In this document: in pieces, positions 8,603 to 18,607 of the stretch
How positions within the stretch are numbered: position 1 is the first letter of the stretch
Layout of the letters: each line of letters opens with the position of its first letter
Source of the DNA: Tropicibacter sp. Alg240-R139
GTDB taxonomy: Bacteria > Pseudomonadota > Alphaproteobacteria > Rhodobacterales > Rhodobacteraceae
Direction: 5' to 3'
Assembly: GCF_900537075.1 (NCBI RefSeq)
Contig: NZ_UNRA01000004.1
Span: 1-64,000, forward strand
DNA length: 64,000 nucleotides
Position numbers and translations under genes: made by a program
Notes under the pieces: generated by a model
The model's database searches: none
What the model saw: only the letters and a program-made list of their open reading frames with translations
Told to the model about the DNA's origin: nothing

Positions 8603-9928
8603 TCAACGATAGGTTTGGTGATGGCCGGGCCAATGGCGATGCAAGTCGTCGATCACGTAAGGGTGGCTGTGCCCGCCTTTCAGATGGGGATGATCGGGTA
8701 GCAGTTCAGGATGGGAATGCGCAATGACATCCGGATCGCGGCCGGGCCATACCACCAGCGCGAGACCCAGAGAAGCAAAGCCACCAACACCCAGAACCAT
8801 CAACGTGACTGTTGCGCCATATGCGGACATCAACCAGCCGGACAAAGGATATGCAATCAGCCAACAGGCATGGCTGAGGGTGAACTGCGCAGCGAAGAGA
8901 GCGGGTCGATCTTCGGGCTGCGAGGAGCGTCGCAGCAATCGCCCAGAGGGGGTCATGACGGCCGAAAATCCGACGCCGATCAGGAGCCAGACCAGCAAAA
9001 CCGCGGGCAAGGACAGGCCCAACAGATGCGACCAAGCCGCCAGAACCAGCGCGGTGACTGACATCAACGCGGCCCCAAAGGTCATAACAGATCGGTCAGA
9101 CAAGGCCCGCAACACTCGCGGTAACAGGAGTGCAACCAGCATCGAGCCTGCTCCAAAGCTCCCCAGGGCGAGGGCCACGGCGGTTTCGCTCAGGTTAAGA
9201 TCAGAGCGGACGATCACCACGGTGTTGACCAGAACCATGGCCCCCACCAACGACACAGTCATGCAAAAGGCCAGAAAGCCGCGCAGGCGGGGTGTCGCCA
9301 GATAGATGCGCATCCCGCGCGTCGTCCGATCCCAAACGCCACGCCGTTTGCTGGGTTTGGGCGAGGGCAGGGCGATGGTCACGATCAGCAGGGCCGAGGC
9401 CACAAATCCAACCGATGTGCCGACAAACAGCGTGTCGAAGGCCACGAGACTCAAAAGTGCAGCGGCGAGCATCGGGCTGAGCAGGTTTTCCAGATCATAA
9501 GCCAATCGCGATAGCGACAGAGCGTTGGTGTAATCGTCTTCATCCGGCAGCAGGTCCGGGATTGTCGCCTGAAACGTCGGGGTGAATCCGGCCGAAGCCG
9601 CCTGCAATAGAAAGATCAGAACATAGATTTGCCAGACCTCGGTGACAAAGGGCAGGCAAAGCGCGACAACCGCCCGGACGATATCGAGCGCCACCAAAAG
9701 TGTACGTCGGTTCATCTGTCCGGCAAAGGCTGCTGCGATTGGGGCAAGGGTCACATAGGCGATCATCTTGATCGTCAAAGCCGTGCCCAGAACCAGGCTT
9801 GCTTGATCTCCTGCGAGATCGAAGGCCAGAAGCCCAAGCGCCACGGTAGCCAGCCCTGTGCCCAGCAAGGCAACCACCTGGGCCAGGAACATGTGGCGAT
9901 AGCCGCGGTGTTTAAGAACGCTTAGCAT
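8603..9928 (-). CDS. MFS metal (probably nickel) exporter with His-rich tail, NreB/NrsD type
   Basis: A 441-residue 12-span major facilitator protein (MFLAQVVALLGTGLATVALG opening; GQMNRRTLLVALDIVRA at the A-like motif). The cytoplasmic C-terminus is rich in His: HSHPELLPDHPH, GGHSHPY, LHRHWPGHHQ. His-rich tails are known in NreB and NrsD nickel exporters. The gene begins three bases after the stop of a CsoR/RcnR-family sensor whose metal-ligand pattern matches the nickel sensor InrS. Likely role: efflux of Ni(II), possibly Co(II), across the inner membrane. An unrelated MFS drug exporter is the alternative, but the tail and partner argue for metal. Confidence 0.8.
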   Translation of the reverse strand: MLSVLKHRGYRHMFLAQVVALLGTGLATVALGLLAFDLAGDQASLVLGTALTIKMIAYVTLAPIAAAFAGQMNRRTLLVALDIVRAVVALCLPFVTEVWQIYVLIFLLQAASAGFTPTFQATIPDLLPDEDDYTNALSLSRLAYDLENLLSPMLAAALLSLVAFDTLFVGTSVGFVASALLIVTIALPSPKPSKRRGVWDRTTRGMRIYLATPRLRGFLAFCMTVSLVGAMVLVNTVVIVRSDLNLSETAVALALGSFGAGSMLVALLLPRVLRALSDRSVMTFGAALMSVTALVLAAWSHLLGLSLPAVLLVWLLIGVGFSAVMTPSGRLLRRSSQPEDRPALFAAQFTLSHACWLIAYPLSGWLMSAYGATVTLMVLGVGGFASLGLALVVWPGRDPDVIAHSHPELLPDHPHLKGGHSHPYVIDDLHRHWPGHHQTYR

Positions 9929-9931
9929 GGA

Positions 9932-10189
9932 TCACAGATACCGGGTGATTTCCTTGAAGTCGGCCGTGCTTTTAGCACTGGCTTTGTCCAGGCAGTGGTC
10001 GACATGATCGTGGATCAGGGCGCGTTTTGCATTGGTGATCGCCTTTTCCACAGCATGCAATTGCTGTGCGATGTCCGTGCAGGGGCGTTCATCTTCGATC
10101 ATGGCGATAACACTGTCCAAATGGCCACGGGCCCGTTTTAGTCGCGCCGAGATCTTGGGGTGAGAGCTGTGTAGATGGGGTTTGTCCAT
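9932..10189 (-). CDS. CsoR/RcnR-family metal sensor, InrS-like ligand set
   Basis: An 85-residue all-helical DUF156 repressor. Placing the family's W-X-Y-Z ligand positions on the sequence gives His5, Cys37, His62 and Cys66, with spacings 32, 25 and 4. This H-C-H-C set is that of InrS (nickel), unlike RcnR (H-C-H-H) or copper CsoR (x-C-H-C). It should bind the G-tract palindrome at 10200-10217 and release it on metal binding, inducing itself and the exporter three bases downstream. No clear ribosome site is visible before the ATG at 10189. A formaldehyde sensor (FrmR) is less likely because position Z is Cys and the partner is a transporter. Confidence 0.85.
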   Translation of the reverse strand: MDKPHLHSSHPKISARLKRARGHLDSVIAMIEDERPCTDIAQQLHAVEKAITNAKRALIHDHVDHCLDKASAKSTADFKEITRYL

Positions 10190-10199
10190 GAAAAGAATT

Positions 10200-10217
10200 T
10201 ATCCCCCTAGGGGGGAT
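10200..10217 (-). promoter_or_regulatory. G-tract palindromic operator of the metal sensor
   Basis: TATCCCCCTAGGGGGGAT is a near-perfect palindrome of two C/G runs joined by TAG and bounded by AT. This is the classic CsoR/RcnR operator form. It ends 11 bases before the sensor start codon. Confidence 0.8.
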
Positions 10218-10742
10218 GCGTCAAGCATTTGGGTCAGCATCAACTTTGCAAAGCGAGCGCGCGACGCATGATCACAAATGAGGGGTGAACATCACTGTCA
10301 TGGGTGCCATGCCTGATCAGTGGAAAACTCCAACTGTTCAAAGGTGTCGTGATCTTCCGTCATGTCGAACTGGGTCTCTGGCTCCAATACCAACAGTCTC
10401 AAATTACGTGCCCGTGCGGCTGCAAGCTGGATCAGAGGTTTGGTCAGTCCCTGTCTTCCTTCGATTTCGCTCACTGAAAGCTAACCCAAGTAAAGATATT
10501 CCCGTTTGGAGCGGAGAGAAACACGCGCGGTTGGAAGCTGGATCAGCCGGGCTCTATGTGTGGCCAAAGCTGAGGCTGGTCGGATCAAGAACCAGCCAGA
10601 TTGTGGGATCATCGGAGCTAATTCTACAGCGTCGCCCAGATCATTGTGCAAGACCATGTTAGAAGTCACCAATGTTTCCCTGCAAACGACACAGTCCAAA
10701 AGAAACAGCCCCACCGGGAAAGGGCAGGGCTGTTTGATCAAG
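10218..10742. other. Gene-poor stretch, possible decayed gene on the minus strand
   Basis: No convincing gene. One minus-strand frame reads through from about 10742 to a stop at 10298-10300, interrupted only by TAG at 10481-10483. Its last part (LSVSEIEGRQGLTKPLIQLA, then RLLVLEPETQFDMTEDHD) looks protein-like and the upstream part contains NMVLHNDLGDAVELAP. The family is not recognised and there is no start codon with a ribosome site. It could be a remnant gene with a nonsense mutation or chance open frame. The end of the stretch holds the RND pump terminator. Confidence 0.3.
10703..10735 (-). terminator. Rho-independent terminator of the RND operon
   Basis: AAACAGCCC (10703-10711) pairs with GGGCTGTTT (10727-10735). 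Read on the minus strand it is followed by a T-rich stretch (CTTTTGG). It lies just after the stop of the RND gene. Confidence 0.65.
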
Positions 10743-13700
10743 TTATTCGGCAGGGGTCGCCGTGTCACTGGGCGGTTCGGGATCGCTGCCGCCGCGGTCC
10801 CCCTTCACCCATTCCCGCGCACTTTGCATCACTGCATATAGCACGGGCACCACGATGACGCCCACGACCGTGGCTGCGAGCATGCCACCAAAGACGGCCA
10901 CACCGATGGCCTTTTGGCTGGCGGCACCAGCGCCGCTGGCCGCAAGCAAAGGCACAACCCCCAGCAGGAACGACAAGGCCGTCATCATCACCGCGCGGAA
11001 ACGTTGATGCGCGGCCTCGGCTGCCGCCTCGCGGACGCTAAGGCCCGCTGCGCGCTGTTCCATCGCGAACTCGACAATCAGAATGCCGTTTTTGGCCGCC
11101 ATCCCAATCAGCATGATCATCCCGATCTGGGTATAGAGGTTGATGTCGCTGCCAACCACTGCCACAGCGGCCACCGCCCCGAACATGGCCACGATCACAG
11201 ACAGCAAGATCGAAATCGGCATGGTCCAGCTTTCGTATTGCGCCACCAGAAACAGATAGCCAAAGAGTACCGCCATAAGCAGGATGACCTGCACCAAGCC
11301 CGCCGAATCCAGCTGCTGTTGCGCCGTGCCAGTCCATTCATAGGCATAGCCCGGAGGTAGAGCGGTTTGCGAGGTCTCGGTCATCACCCGGATTGCGTCG
11401 CCGGTCGACAGCCCCTCGGCGGGAACGGCCGTAACAGTGGCCGAACGGAACAGGTTGTGCCGTTTCAGCAGAACCGGACCAAGCACGTTTTCCACATCGA
11501 TCAGAGTGCCAAGCGGCACCATTTCGTCTTTTGTAGAACGCACATATAGGTTGCCGATGCTTTCCACTTTGTTCCGATATGAACCATCGGCCTGGATCAT
11601 CACGCGATAAACCCGGCCGAACAGGTTGAAGTCGTTGACGTAATATGACCCCAAATGGGCCTGCATGGTCTGGAACACTTCGGCCACGGACACCTGTAGC
11701 GTCTTGGCTTTTTCGCGATCCAGATCCACAAACAGCTGCGGAACGTTGGCCCGGAACGTGGTATAGGCCTGCGCGATCTCTTCGCTTTGGTTGGCCGCGT
11801 ATACAAACGACCCCACCGCGGCGGCCAAATCCTGAGCCGTGCCACCGGCGGTTTGCTGCACTTCCATCTCAACACCCGCGGACATGCCTAGCCCAGAGAT
11901 GGGCGGCGGGTTGAATGCCACGATCGAGGCCGCAGCCTCGCCATAAGCCACGCCCAACACTTGATCCAGAATGCCATTGGCGCTCAGCTCGTCGGTCTGA
12001 CGTTCATCCCAATTGTCGAGGTTGACGATGATCATGGCGCCATTTGTGGTCAGCCCGTTAAGCAACGAGAATCCGTTCACCAGAACGGTATTGGCGACGC
12101 CGGGGATATCACGCAATTGCTCGTTGACGCGGGCGGTGACCTCTTCGGTTCGCCCCAACGTGGCCGCGTCGGGCAGCTGGATGTCGACAAAAAGATAGCC
12201 GTTGTCTTCGAGCGGAATGAACCCTTTGGAGGTGTTGTTGAACAGAACCCCGGTGCCCAAGGCAAACGCGGCGATGATGGCCAGGCCGATCACAGGTAAC
12301 CGCAGCAGACGGCGTACGATTCCGACATATCCGCTGCGCATCCCCCCGATAAACCCTTCGAACACGGCCAGCACCCCCGTGGGCGGTCCAGACCGCGCCT
12401 TCAGCACCAGCGCGCACATGGCAGGTGACAGGGTAAGCGCGTTGATCGACGAGATCACGACAGCGGTCGAGATGGTGACGGCAAACTGCGAATAGAGCCG
12501 CCCAGTAATGCCCGGCATAAAGGTGACGGGCACAAACACCGCCAGCAAAACCAGCGTGGTGGCGATCACTGGCCCGGTGATCTGCCCCATGGCCTTGCGC
12601 GTCGCCTCGGCAGGGGGCAGCCCCTCTTCGGCGATGATACGTTCGACGTTTTCCACCACAACGATGGCGTCATCCACCACGATACCAATGGCCAGAACCA
12701 GCGCAAACAACGAGATGGTGTTCAGCGACATGCCAAAGGCCAGCAGGAAGGCAAAAGTACCGATTAGCGAAACCGGGATAGCCACCGCTGGGATCAACGT
12801 CGCCCGGAACGAGCCCAGAAAGATGAACACGACAGAGATCACCAGCGCAAAAGTCAGCATCAAGGTCGAAACCACATCTTTCAGAGATTGTTCGACGAAG
12901 TTGGTCGAATTGAACGGGACTTCGTATACCACATCATCGGGGAAGGTGCGGGACAGGCGTTCCAGTTCTGAAGTAACACGTTCGGAAACGGCCAACGCGT
13001 TGGCGCCGGGGGCTTGGTAGATGCCCAGAACGGTGGCGGGTTGGCCCTCGTAATAGCCGGAAGCGGAGTAGAATTGAGCACCCAATTCAACTTTGGCGAT
13101 GTCCCTGATCCGCACGACCGAGCCTGCATCACCTGCTCGGACTACGATATCACTGAATTCCTGTGCAGTCGTCAGGCGACCCTTGGTCTTAATCGTGTAT
13201 TGAAAGGTCTGATTGCCGGGCACCGGAGGTGCGCCGATTGCACCTGCGGATACTTCTGTGTTCTGTTCGCGGATGGCGTTGATGACGTCACCGGGCGTGA
13301 TTTTCAGACCGGCCATTTGGTCGGGATCCATCCAGACCCGCATCGCATAGCTCAGGTCGGTCAGAACGTCCGCTTTACCAACACCGGCAACCCGCGCCAG
13401 CGCGTCCTTGAGGTTGATCGAGGCATAGTTCGACAGGAATACATCGTCGTAGGTTCCATTGGGCGACGTCAGCGTAACCACCATCAGCATGTTCGTCGAC
13501 GACTTTTGCGTCACGACGCCTGATGAGGTCACTTCGGTCGGCAGCGATGCCATCGCCTGCGCGACACGGTTCTGCACGTTCACCGACGCGATGTCGGGAT
13601 CGGTACCCACTTCGAACGTGACGTTGAGCGAGTAAGAACCGTTGTCAGCCGAAGTCGACGTCATGTAGATCATGTCGTCCACACCATTGACCTGCGCCTC

Positions 13701-13898
13701 GATCGGGGCGGCCACAGCGTTTTCAACGGTTTCTGCGTTGGCGCCGGTGTAGTTGGCGGTCACCCCGACAACTGGCGGCGTGATGTCCGGGAACTGCGCG
13801 ACCGGAAGGGCGAAATAGCCGATGCCACCCAAAATGGTCAGCACCAGCGAAATCACGAGGGCCGTCTTGGGACGGCGAATGAAAATGGCTGAAAACAT
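10743..13898 (-). CDS. RND multidrug efflux transporter, HAE1 (AcrB/MexB) family
   Basis: A 1051-residue inner-membrane pump of normal AcrB length. It begins [17 protein letters not shown] and has the two large periplasmic loops and twelve spans of the family. The proton-relay Asp pair is visible in [18 protein letters not shown], and the second repeat carries [19 protein letters not shown]. Proton-driven export of hydrophobic drugs or metabolites through a tripartite complex is expected. The adaptor gene ends three bases upstream on the same strand. No outer-membrane channel is encoded nearby, so a TolC encoded elsewhere must be shared. Confidence 0.93.
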   Translation of the reverse strand: MFSAIFIRRPKTALVISLVLTILGGIGYFALPVAQFPDITPPVVGVTANYTGANAETVENAVAAPIEAQVNGVDDMIYMTSTSADNGSYSLNVTFEVGTDPDIASVNVQNRVAQAMASLPTEVTSSGVVTQKSSTNMLMVVTLTSPNGTYDDVFLSNYASINLKDALARVAGVGKADVLTDLSYAMRVWMDPDQMAGLKITPGDVINAIREQNTEVSAGAIGAPPVPGNQTFQYTIKTKGRLTTAQEFSDIVVRAGDAGSVVRIRDIAKVELGAQFYSASGYYEGQPATVLGIYQAPGANALAVSERVTSELERLSRTFPDDVVYEVPFNSTNFVEQSLKDVVSTLMLTFALVISVVFIFLGSFRATLIPAVAIPVSLIGTFAFLLAFGMSLNTISLFALVLAIGIVVDDAIVVVENVERIIAEEGLPPAEATRKAMGQITGPVIATTLVLLAVFVPVTFMPGITGRLYSQFAVTISTAVVISSINALTLSPAMCALVLKARSGPPTGVLAVFEGFIGGMRSGYVGIVRRLLRLPVIGLAIIAAFALGTGVLFNNTSKGFIPLEDNGYLFVDIQLPDAATLGRTEEVTARVNEQLRDIPGVANTVLVNGFSLLNGLTTNGAMIIVNLDNWDERQTDELSANGILDQVLGVAYGEAAASIVAFNPPPISGLGMSAGVEMEVQQTAGGTAQDLAAAVGSFVYAANQSEEIAQAYTTFRANVPQLFVDLDREKAKTLQVSVAEVFQTMQAHLGSYYVNDFNLFGRVYRVMIQADGSYRNKVESIGNLYVRSTKDEMVPLGTLIDVENVLGPVLLKRHNLFRSATVTAVPAEGLSTGDAIRVMTETSQTALPPGYAYEWTGTAQQQLDSAGLVQVILLMAVLFGYLFLVAQYESWTMPISILLSVIVAMFGAVAAVAVVGSDINLYTQIGMIMLIGMAAKNGILIVEFAMEQRAAGLSVREAAAEAAHQRFRAVMMTALSFLLGVVPLLAASGAGAASQKAIGVAVFGGMLAATVVGVIVVPVLYAVMQSAREWVKGDRGGSDPEPPSDTATPAE

Positions 13899-13901
13899 CG
13901 A

Positions 13902-15077
13902 TCAGTCTCCGATGCTCTCAGCGGCGGTCACCGCGTCCACGGCCACGCCAGGACGCACGCGCTGCAGGCCTTCAACGATCACGCTTTCGCCCGCCTGCAA
14001 CCCGTCCAGAACGATGATCGCGGTGTCGACCACGTCGCCAGTGGTGATGTAGCGCTGCTCGGCCATCTGTTGGTTGTTGACTACCAACACAAAGTCGCCG
14101 CGCTGATCGCGTTGCAATGCGGCTTGGGGCACCAGAACACGAGGCGTAGGCTCTAGCGCCTGGATTTTCACATGAAGGAAAGCTCCGTCCACGATCAGGC
14201 GGGCGTCGTTTTCAAACTCGGCCCGGATCATGATCGAACCCGTCAGCGGGTCGATGCGGTTGTCGACAAAGATGATCTTGCCAGCCTCATCCAGCGGGGT
14301 GCCGTTCGGCAGTTGCAGGTACACCTCGGGGCTTTTCCCGCTTTCTGCAAGAGACGCGGTGGTTTGGTTCAGTTGTTCGAGCACGGTGATCAATTGCTTT
14401 TCATTCAGCGAGAAGGTCACGTAGATCGGGCTTTCACGCACAACGGTCACCAGCGGCGGATTCGACGGCCCGACAATGTCACCGACTGAAGTATCAGTTC
14501 GCCCAATGCGGCCCGCAAACGGGGCGTGAATGCTTGTGTAACTGACATCCAGATCAGCTTGCTGGATGGCTGCGTGCGCTGCCTTGACCGAAGCCTCGGC
14601 GACCAACTCGTTGGCACGGGCAATATCGCGCTCGGACACCGGAACCGCGTCACGCTTGAGCAGTTCCTCTTTCCGGGCGAGTTCCAGTTTGGCCAGTTCC
14701 AACTCGGCCTCGGCGCGGTCTAGGTCAGCTTTGCGCGCGTCAAGCGTGGCATGATACAGATCCGGCTCGATCTCGAACAGCAGCTCACCTTCCTCGACTG
14801 AACTGCCGTCTGGCACTTGTTTGCTTTGCAGGAAACCGCTGACGCGCGCCACAATCGAAACTTTGTCGATGGCTTCGCCGCGACCGATAAAAGTTGTCTC
14901 ATCCGTAATATCCTGGGTGTACGCAGCCGCAACGCTGACTTTGGGGGCTGGGGCGCTCCCTTCATCTTGGGCATGAACCGGGGACGACATAAGACCGAAG
15001 GCTGCGGCAACCCCCAAAAGGGCCGAACGCACCGCGTGGCTTTTGGGGGAACGGAAGTGTTCAGATGTGGCGACCAT
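13902..15077 (-). CDS. RND efflux periplasmic adaptor (membrane fusion protein)
   Basis: The frame runs back to 15200, but the ATG at 15077 (MVATSEHFRSPKS) is preferred because it is followed by a signal peptide ending SSPVHAQ and gives a normal 391-residue adaptor. The mature protein has the barrel-sandwich segment split by a helical hairpin (VSIVARVSGFLQSKQVPDGS, then a coiled coil rich in A, E and L, then YTSIHAPFAGRIGRTDTSVG), a beta-barrel and a membrane-proximal domain. It links the pump encoded three bases downstream to an outer-membrane channel. A GAGAGG site lies before the start. The divergent GlxA-type gene at 15330 could regulate it, but that gene more likely belongs to its own downstream enzymes. 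Confidence 0.9.
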   Translation of the reverse strand: MVATSEHFRSPKSHAVRSALLGVAAAFGLMSSPVHAQDEGSAPAPKVSVAAAYTQDITDETTFIGRGEAIDKVSIVARVSGFLQSKQVPDGSSVEEGELLFEIEPDLYHATLDARKADLDRAEAELELAKLELARKEELLKRDAVPVSERDIARANELVAEASVKAAHAAIQQADLDVSYTSIHAPFAGRIGRTDTSVGDIVGPSNPPLVTVVRESPIYVTFSLNEKQLITVLEQLNQTTASLAESGKSPEVYLQLPNGTPLDEAGKIIFVDNRIDPLTGSIMIRAEFENDARLIVDGAFLHVKIQALEPTPRVLVPQAALQRDQRGDFVLVVNNQQMAEQRYITTGDVVDTAIIVLDGLQAGESVIVEGLQRVRPGVAVDAVTAAESIGD

Positions 15078-15329
15078 GCGCAAAGCCTCTCGGAATATGT
15101 GATGTGCACAAACAACAGCGCCCATCGGATCCCATCCGACGACCGCTGCGACTCGGCGATTATTTGGATACAGGATGGCTGCAATCCACGAATTTCTCAA
15201 CCCGAGGTTTTCTACAAGTTTGGCAGGCTCTTCCTTGATCCAAAAATGTTTTTTTCGTTTTCAGGGTCAATTTCGTTGATTAAACTGGTGCCGCTTACAT
15301 GGGTGTTGGACACGGAGTGCGAGGGCGTT

Positions 15330-16298
15330 ATGCCAGAGTTTCAGACGGCGCGTAATTTTGTCTTCTTCTTGGACGATGGGTTCACCATGCAGGCGTTTTC
15401 TTCTGCGGTGGAGGTTTTGCGCCTGGTCCACCACCTGAAGCCCGAGGCGGGGTTCAGCTATAGCGTTGTTGCGATGGGTGATGTGCCGGTTGCTGCATCA
15501 AATGGTTTGCAGCTTATTCCGGACGCCAAGATCGACGCCGTGCCATCCCGATCGGTAATCATTGCTGTGTCGGGCGCGCACGCAAATCAGACCAAGGCAC
15601 CGAATTTTGTTGCGCGTCTCAGGGGATGGGCACGACGCGGGCACCCGGTGTGGGGTGTGTCTTCGGGCGTGGTGCGATTGGTGCAGGCAGGGCTGCTTGA
15701 CGGTCGCCGCGTCGCGTCGCACTGGGAAGACGTGCAGTATCTGCGCGAGGCCCACGATCAGGTGCAGGTCAGCGCTTCATTGTTTGTGAGTGACGGTCAA
15801 GTTGCCACCTGCGCCGGAGGCGGGGCAGCCGCGGACATGATGCTGTGGGTCATTGCACGCGATCTGGGGCCGCAAGTGGCGGATGACATCGCTGCCCGGC
15901 TGGTGATCGACGCGGTCCGGGACGGGCGGACCTCGCAACGGCGCGTGTCGGACATGCGGTTCGAAACAGCCAATGGTCCGGTCTATGCCGCGCTTGGTGT
16001 GATGCGGGCAAATCTGTTCACGCCGCTGTCTATCGCCGAGGTTGCTGAAACCCAAGGTATCTCGCAACGACAGCTTGAGCGGTTGTTCTTGCAAGAGTTC
16101 AACCAAACACCGTCAAATGTGTACACGGAACTCAGGCTCGAAGATGCGCGGCTGGACGTTTTGTCCGGGCGCCGGAGCTTGAGTGAGATCGCAATGGACT
16201 ATGGGTATTCCCCGGCAACATTTGCGCGCAACTATCACAAGACATTCGGAGTTCTGCCCTCGGATGATCGCCGTGGACGTGAGAACCTCATGTCGTGA
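15330..16298 (+). CDS. GlxA-family transcriptional regulator (DJ-1/PfpI domain plus AraC HTH)
   Basis: The open frame starts far upstream, but the ATG at 15330 with GAGGG seven bases before it gives a typical 322-residue protein. Residues about 8-170 form a class I glutamine-amidotransferase-like domain (FVFFLDDGFTMQAFSSAVEVL; VWGVSSGVVRLVQAGLLDGR; ATCAGGGAAADMML). The usual catalytic Cys position reads GVSSGV, so the domain is a sensor rather than an enzyme. The C-terminal AraC domain includes LSIAEVAETQGISQRQLERLF and LSEIAMDYGYSPATFARNYHKTFG. It precedes a keto-acid cleavage enzyme and an aminotransferase, which it probably controls. GlxA proteins often sense quaternary-amine metabolites. 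Confidence 0.88.
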   Translation: MPEFQTARNFVFFLDDGFTMQAFSSAVEVLRLVHHLKPEAGFSYSVVAMGDVPVAASNGLQLIPDAKIDAVPSRSVIIAVSGAHANQTKAPNFVARLRGWARRGHPVWGVSSGVVRLVQAGLLDGRRVASHWEDVQYLREAHDQVQVSASLFVSDGQVATCAGGGAAADMMLWVIARDLGPQVADDIAARLVIDAVRDGRTSQRRVSDMRFETANGPVYAALGVMRANLFTPLSIAEVAETQGISQRQLERLFLQEFNQTPSNVYTELRLEDARLDVLSGRRSLSEIAMDYGYSPATFARNYHKTFGVLPSDDRRGRENLMS

Positions 16299-16382
16299 GG
16301 GGCACGGGTTCATGTCGAATTATCGAAGATGCTGGGCAGCTTCCCGGTTTATCATTGGTCAAAAGGACGAGGATTTTACGTC

Positions 16383-17141
16383 ATGAACGCCCCCTTGATC
16401 ATGGTCGCTCCCAACGGCGCACGCCGTGGGAAAATGGATCACCCATGCCTGCCTATTGACCTGAACGACACCATTGCCGCAGCGCGGGCTTGCCACCTAG
16501 CAGGGGCTGGTGCGCTGCACATGCATGTGCGTGACGATGACGGGCGCCACTCATTGGACGCGGGGCGTTATCGCGAGGCTCTGGCGGCGCTGAAAGCCGA
16601 GATTCCAGGGCTTGAGTTGCAAATCACCACCGAAGCTGCGGGGATTTATGCCCCGCAAGAGCAACTTCAATGTCTCAAGGACGTTCAACCCGGTTGGGCC
16701 AGCATCTCGGTCCGCGAGATCAACCGCGCGCCCGACCTTATCGAGCGGCTCTATGCTTTGTGCGCGGATCAGGGCACCCGGGTGCAGCACATCGCCTATG
16801 ACGCATCAGATCTGACCCTTTTGCAGGATTGGCGCCAACGTGGGATTGTTCGAGCAGATCAGGATGAGGTCATCTGTGTGCTAGGCTCATACAGCCCGGC
16901 ACGCGCGGGCAAGCCCAACGATCTCGTGCAGCTAATGCCTTTGCTTGATGGACTGCGTTTTGCCGTTTGTGCCTTTGGCCCTGACGAGGAGGCTTGTCTG
17001 TTCGCCGCCGCCAACAAGGGGGCTTACATCCTGAGGGTTGGTTTCGAAAACAATCTCACGTCCCCGAATGGCACGTTTTGGCGCAGCAACGCCGATGCTG
17101 TATCGTCGCTAAAAGCCCGTTTTGAAAGGAACGCCGCATGA
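16383..17141 (+). CDS. Beta-keto acid cleavage enzyme (BKACE, DUF849)
   Basis: A 252-residue protein starting MNAPLIMVAPNGARRGK. The zinc-binding family signature HMHVRDDDGRHSLD is present near residue 46, as is the late segment LRVGFENNLTSPNG. BKACE enzymes condense a beta-keto acid with acetyl-CoA, releasing acetoacetate and a new acyl-CoA. It is somewhat shorter than the common 270-310 residues. Its stop overlaps the aminotransferase start by four bases, so the two act together, for example on a beta-keto acid made by transamination of a beta-amino acid. The substrate cannot be read from the sequence. The other BKACE in this window (30478) is clearly distinct and sits in a carnitine context. 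Confidence 0.85.
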   Translation: MNAPLIMVAPNGARRGKMDHPCLPIDLNDTIAAARACHLAGAGALHMHVRDDDGRHSLDAGRYREALAALKAEIPGLELQITTEAAGIYAPQEQLQCLKDVQPGWASISVREINRAPDLIERLYALCADQGTRVQHIAYDASDLTLLQDWRQRGIVRADQDEVICVLGSYSPARAGKPNDLVQLMPLLDGLRFAVCAFGPDEEACLFAAANKGAYILRVGFENNLTSPNGTFWRSNADAVSSLKARFERNAA

Positions 17142-18460
17142 GTCATGTCTTTCCACGTCACTGCCAAGCAACTCTGCCCACAGCCGTGGCAGGTGACGGC
17201 TGCTATCTGATCGACAGTGACGGCAAACGATACTTCGACGCGTCCGGGGGCGCGGCGGTGTCCTGTCTGGGACATTCAAACGAAGCTGTGCGCAGGGCGA
17301 TCAAGGCACAGATCGACACGCTGGCCTTTGCGCACACAGGGTTCTTTACCTCTGATCCAGCCGAGCAATTGGCCGATCTGCTGATAGCCAACGCGCCCGA
17401 TGGAATCGACCGGGTCTATTTCGTATCGGGCGGGTCCGAGGCGGTTGAAGCCGCGATTAAACTGGCGCGTCAATATTTCCTGGAGATTGGTCAACCAGAA
17501 CGCCGCAACCTGATTGCCCGGCGGCAAAGCTATCATGGCAACACCTTGGGCGCACTGGCTGCCGGGGGCAACGCCTGGCGGCGTCAACAGTTCGACCCAC
17601 TGCTGATCGGGGTCAGTCACATCGCGCCGTGCTATGAGTACGCTGAACGTCGCGCGGACGAAAGCCAGGCCGAGTATGGCCAGCGCGTGGCCAACGAGCT
17701 GGAAGAGGAGATCCTGCGTCTGGGCCCTGAAACCGTCATGGCTTTTGTGGCCGAACCAGTGGTTGGCGCTACCCTTGGGGCCGTGCCTGCTGTTGAAGGC
17801 TATTATGCACGCATCCGCGAGATATGTGACCAATATAGCGTGTTGTTGCTCCTGGACGAGGTAATGTGCGGCATGGGGCGGACTGGTCACCTGTTTGCGT
17901 GTGATGGCGAGAACGTGCGCCCCGATATCATCACCATCGCCAAAGGGCTGGGCGCGGGCTATCAACCGGTGGGCGCGATGTTATGTTCAAGCGCGATTTA
18001 TGACGCGATTGCAACGGGTTCCGGGTTTTTTCAACACGGACACACTTACATCGGGCATCCCACGGCCACAGCTGCCGGCCTAGCGGTGGTCAAGCAACTG
18101 TTGGACCCCGCAATGATGCCGCGTGTGCAGGAATTGGGCGGATTGATGGAATATGCTCTTACCAACACACTTGGCCAACATACCCACGTGGGGGACATCC
18201 GTGGGAGGGGCCTGTTTTGGGGCGTTGAGCTGGTCGAAAATCGGGACACCAAAACGCCCTTTGATGCGCGCCGTGGACTTGCCGGTAAGATCAAGAAAGC
18301 GGCCGTGGCCGAAGGGCTGATCTGCTACCCGATGCCGGGCACTCGAGATGGGCGTTCAGGAGATCACGTGTTGCTTGCGCCGCCCTTCATCATGTCTGAT
18401 GACGATCCGCAATTGATCGCGAGCCGATTGGCCAAAGCCTTTGATATAGGGCTGTCGTGA
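17138..18460 (+). CDS. Class III (omega) aminotransferase, PLP-dependent
   Basis: A 440-residue fold-type I aminotransferase. The N-terminal segment YFDASGGAAVSCLGHSN is typical. LLLLDEVMCGMGRTG carries the Asp that binds the pyridine nitrogen. TIAKGLGAGYQPVGAML carries the Schiff-base Lys. FFQHGHTYIGHPTATAAGL is the family's conserved HTY/GHP segment. It is coupled by a four-base overlap to the BKACE gene. Class III enzymes transfer distal amino groups, so an omega- or beta-amino acid whose keto product is then cleaved by BKACE is a reasonable guess. Substrate unknown. Confidence 0.9.
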   Translation: MSHVFPRHCQATLPTAVAGDGCYLIDSDGKRYFDASGGAAVSCLGHSNEAVRRAIKAQIDTLAFAHTGFFTSDPAEQLADLLIANAPDGIDRVYFVSGGSEAVEAAIKLARQYFLEIGQPERRNLIARRQSYHGNTLGALAAGGNAWRRQQFDPLLIGVSHIAPCYEYAERRADESQAEYGQRVANELEEEILRLGPETVMAFVAEPVVGATLGAVPAVEGYYARIREICDQYSVLLLLDEVMCGMGRTGHLFACDGENVRPDIITIAKGLGAGYQPVGAMLCSSAIYDAIATGSGFFQHGHTYIGHPTATAAGLAVVKQLLDPAMMPRVQELGGLMEYALTNTLGQHTHVGDIRGRGLFWGVELVENRDTKTPFDARRGLAGKIKKAAVAEGLICYPMPGTRDGRSGDHVLLAPPFIMSDDDPQLIASRLAKAFDIGLS

Positions 18461-18607
18461 ACAGTTCTTTTTTTCGGCCTGTATTGTCACCAATTTAGGG
18501 ACAATGTGGCGGCGAATTGAAACTTGCAGATTGGGGGGAGCAAGGAATCTTTGGCGTTTTCAAAAATTTGGCGCAAAATGGCGCCAAAGTAATTGGGGGA
18601 ATGTCTA

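Noticed and set aside
10285-10662. Plus-strand frame of 125 codons between the metal sensor and the RND pump
   Set aside because: No ribosome site, no domain-like segments, and the opposite strand reads more like protein remnants.
14817-15329. N-terminal extension of the GlxA-type regulator
   Set aside because: The open frame overlaps the adaptor gene on the other strand, and the extra 171 residues have no domain; the ATG at 15330 has a ribosome site.
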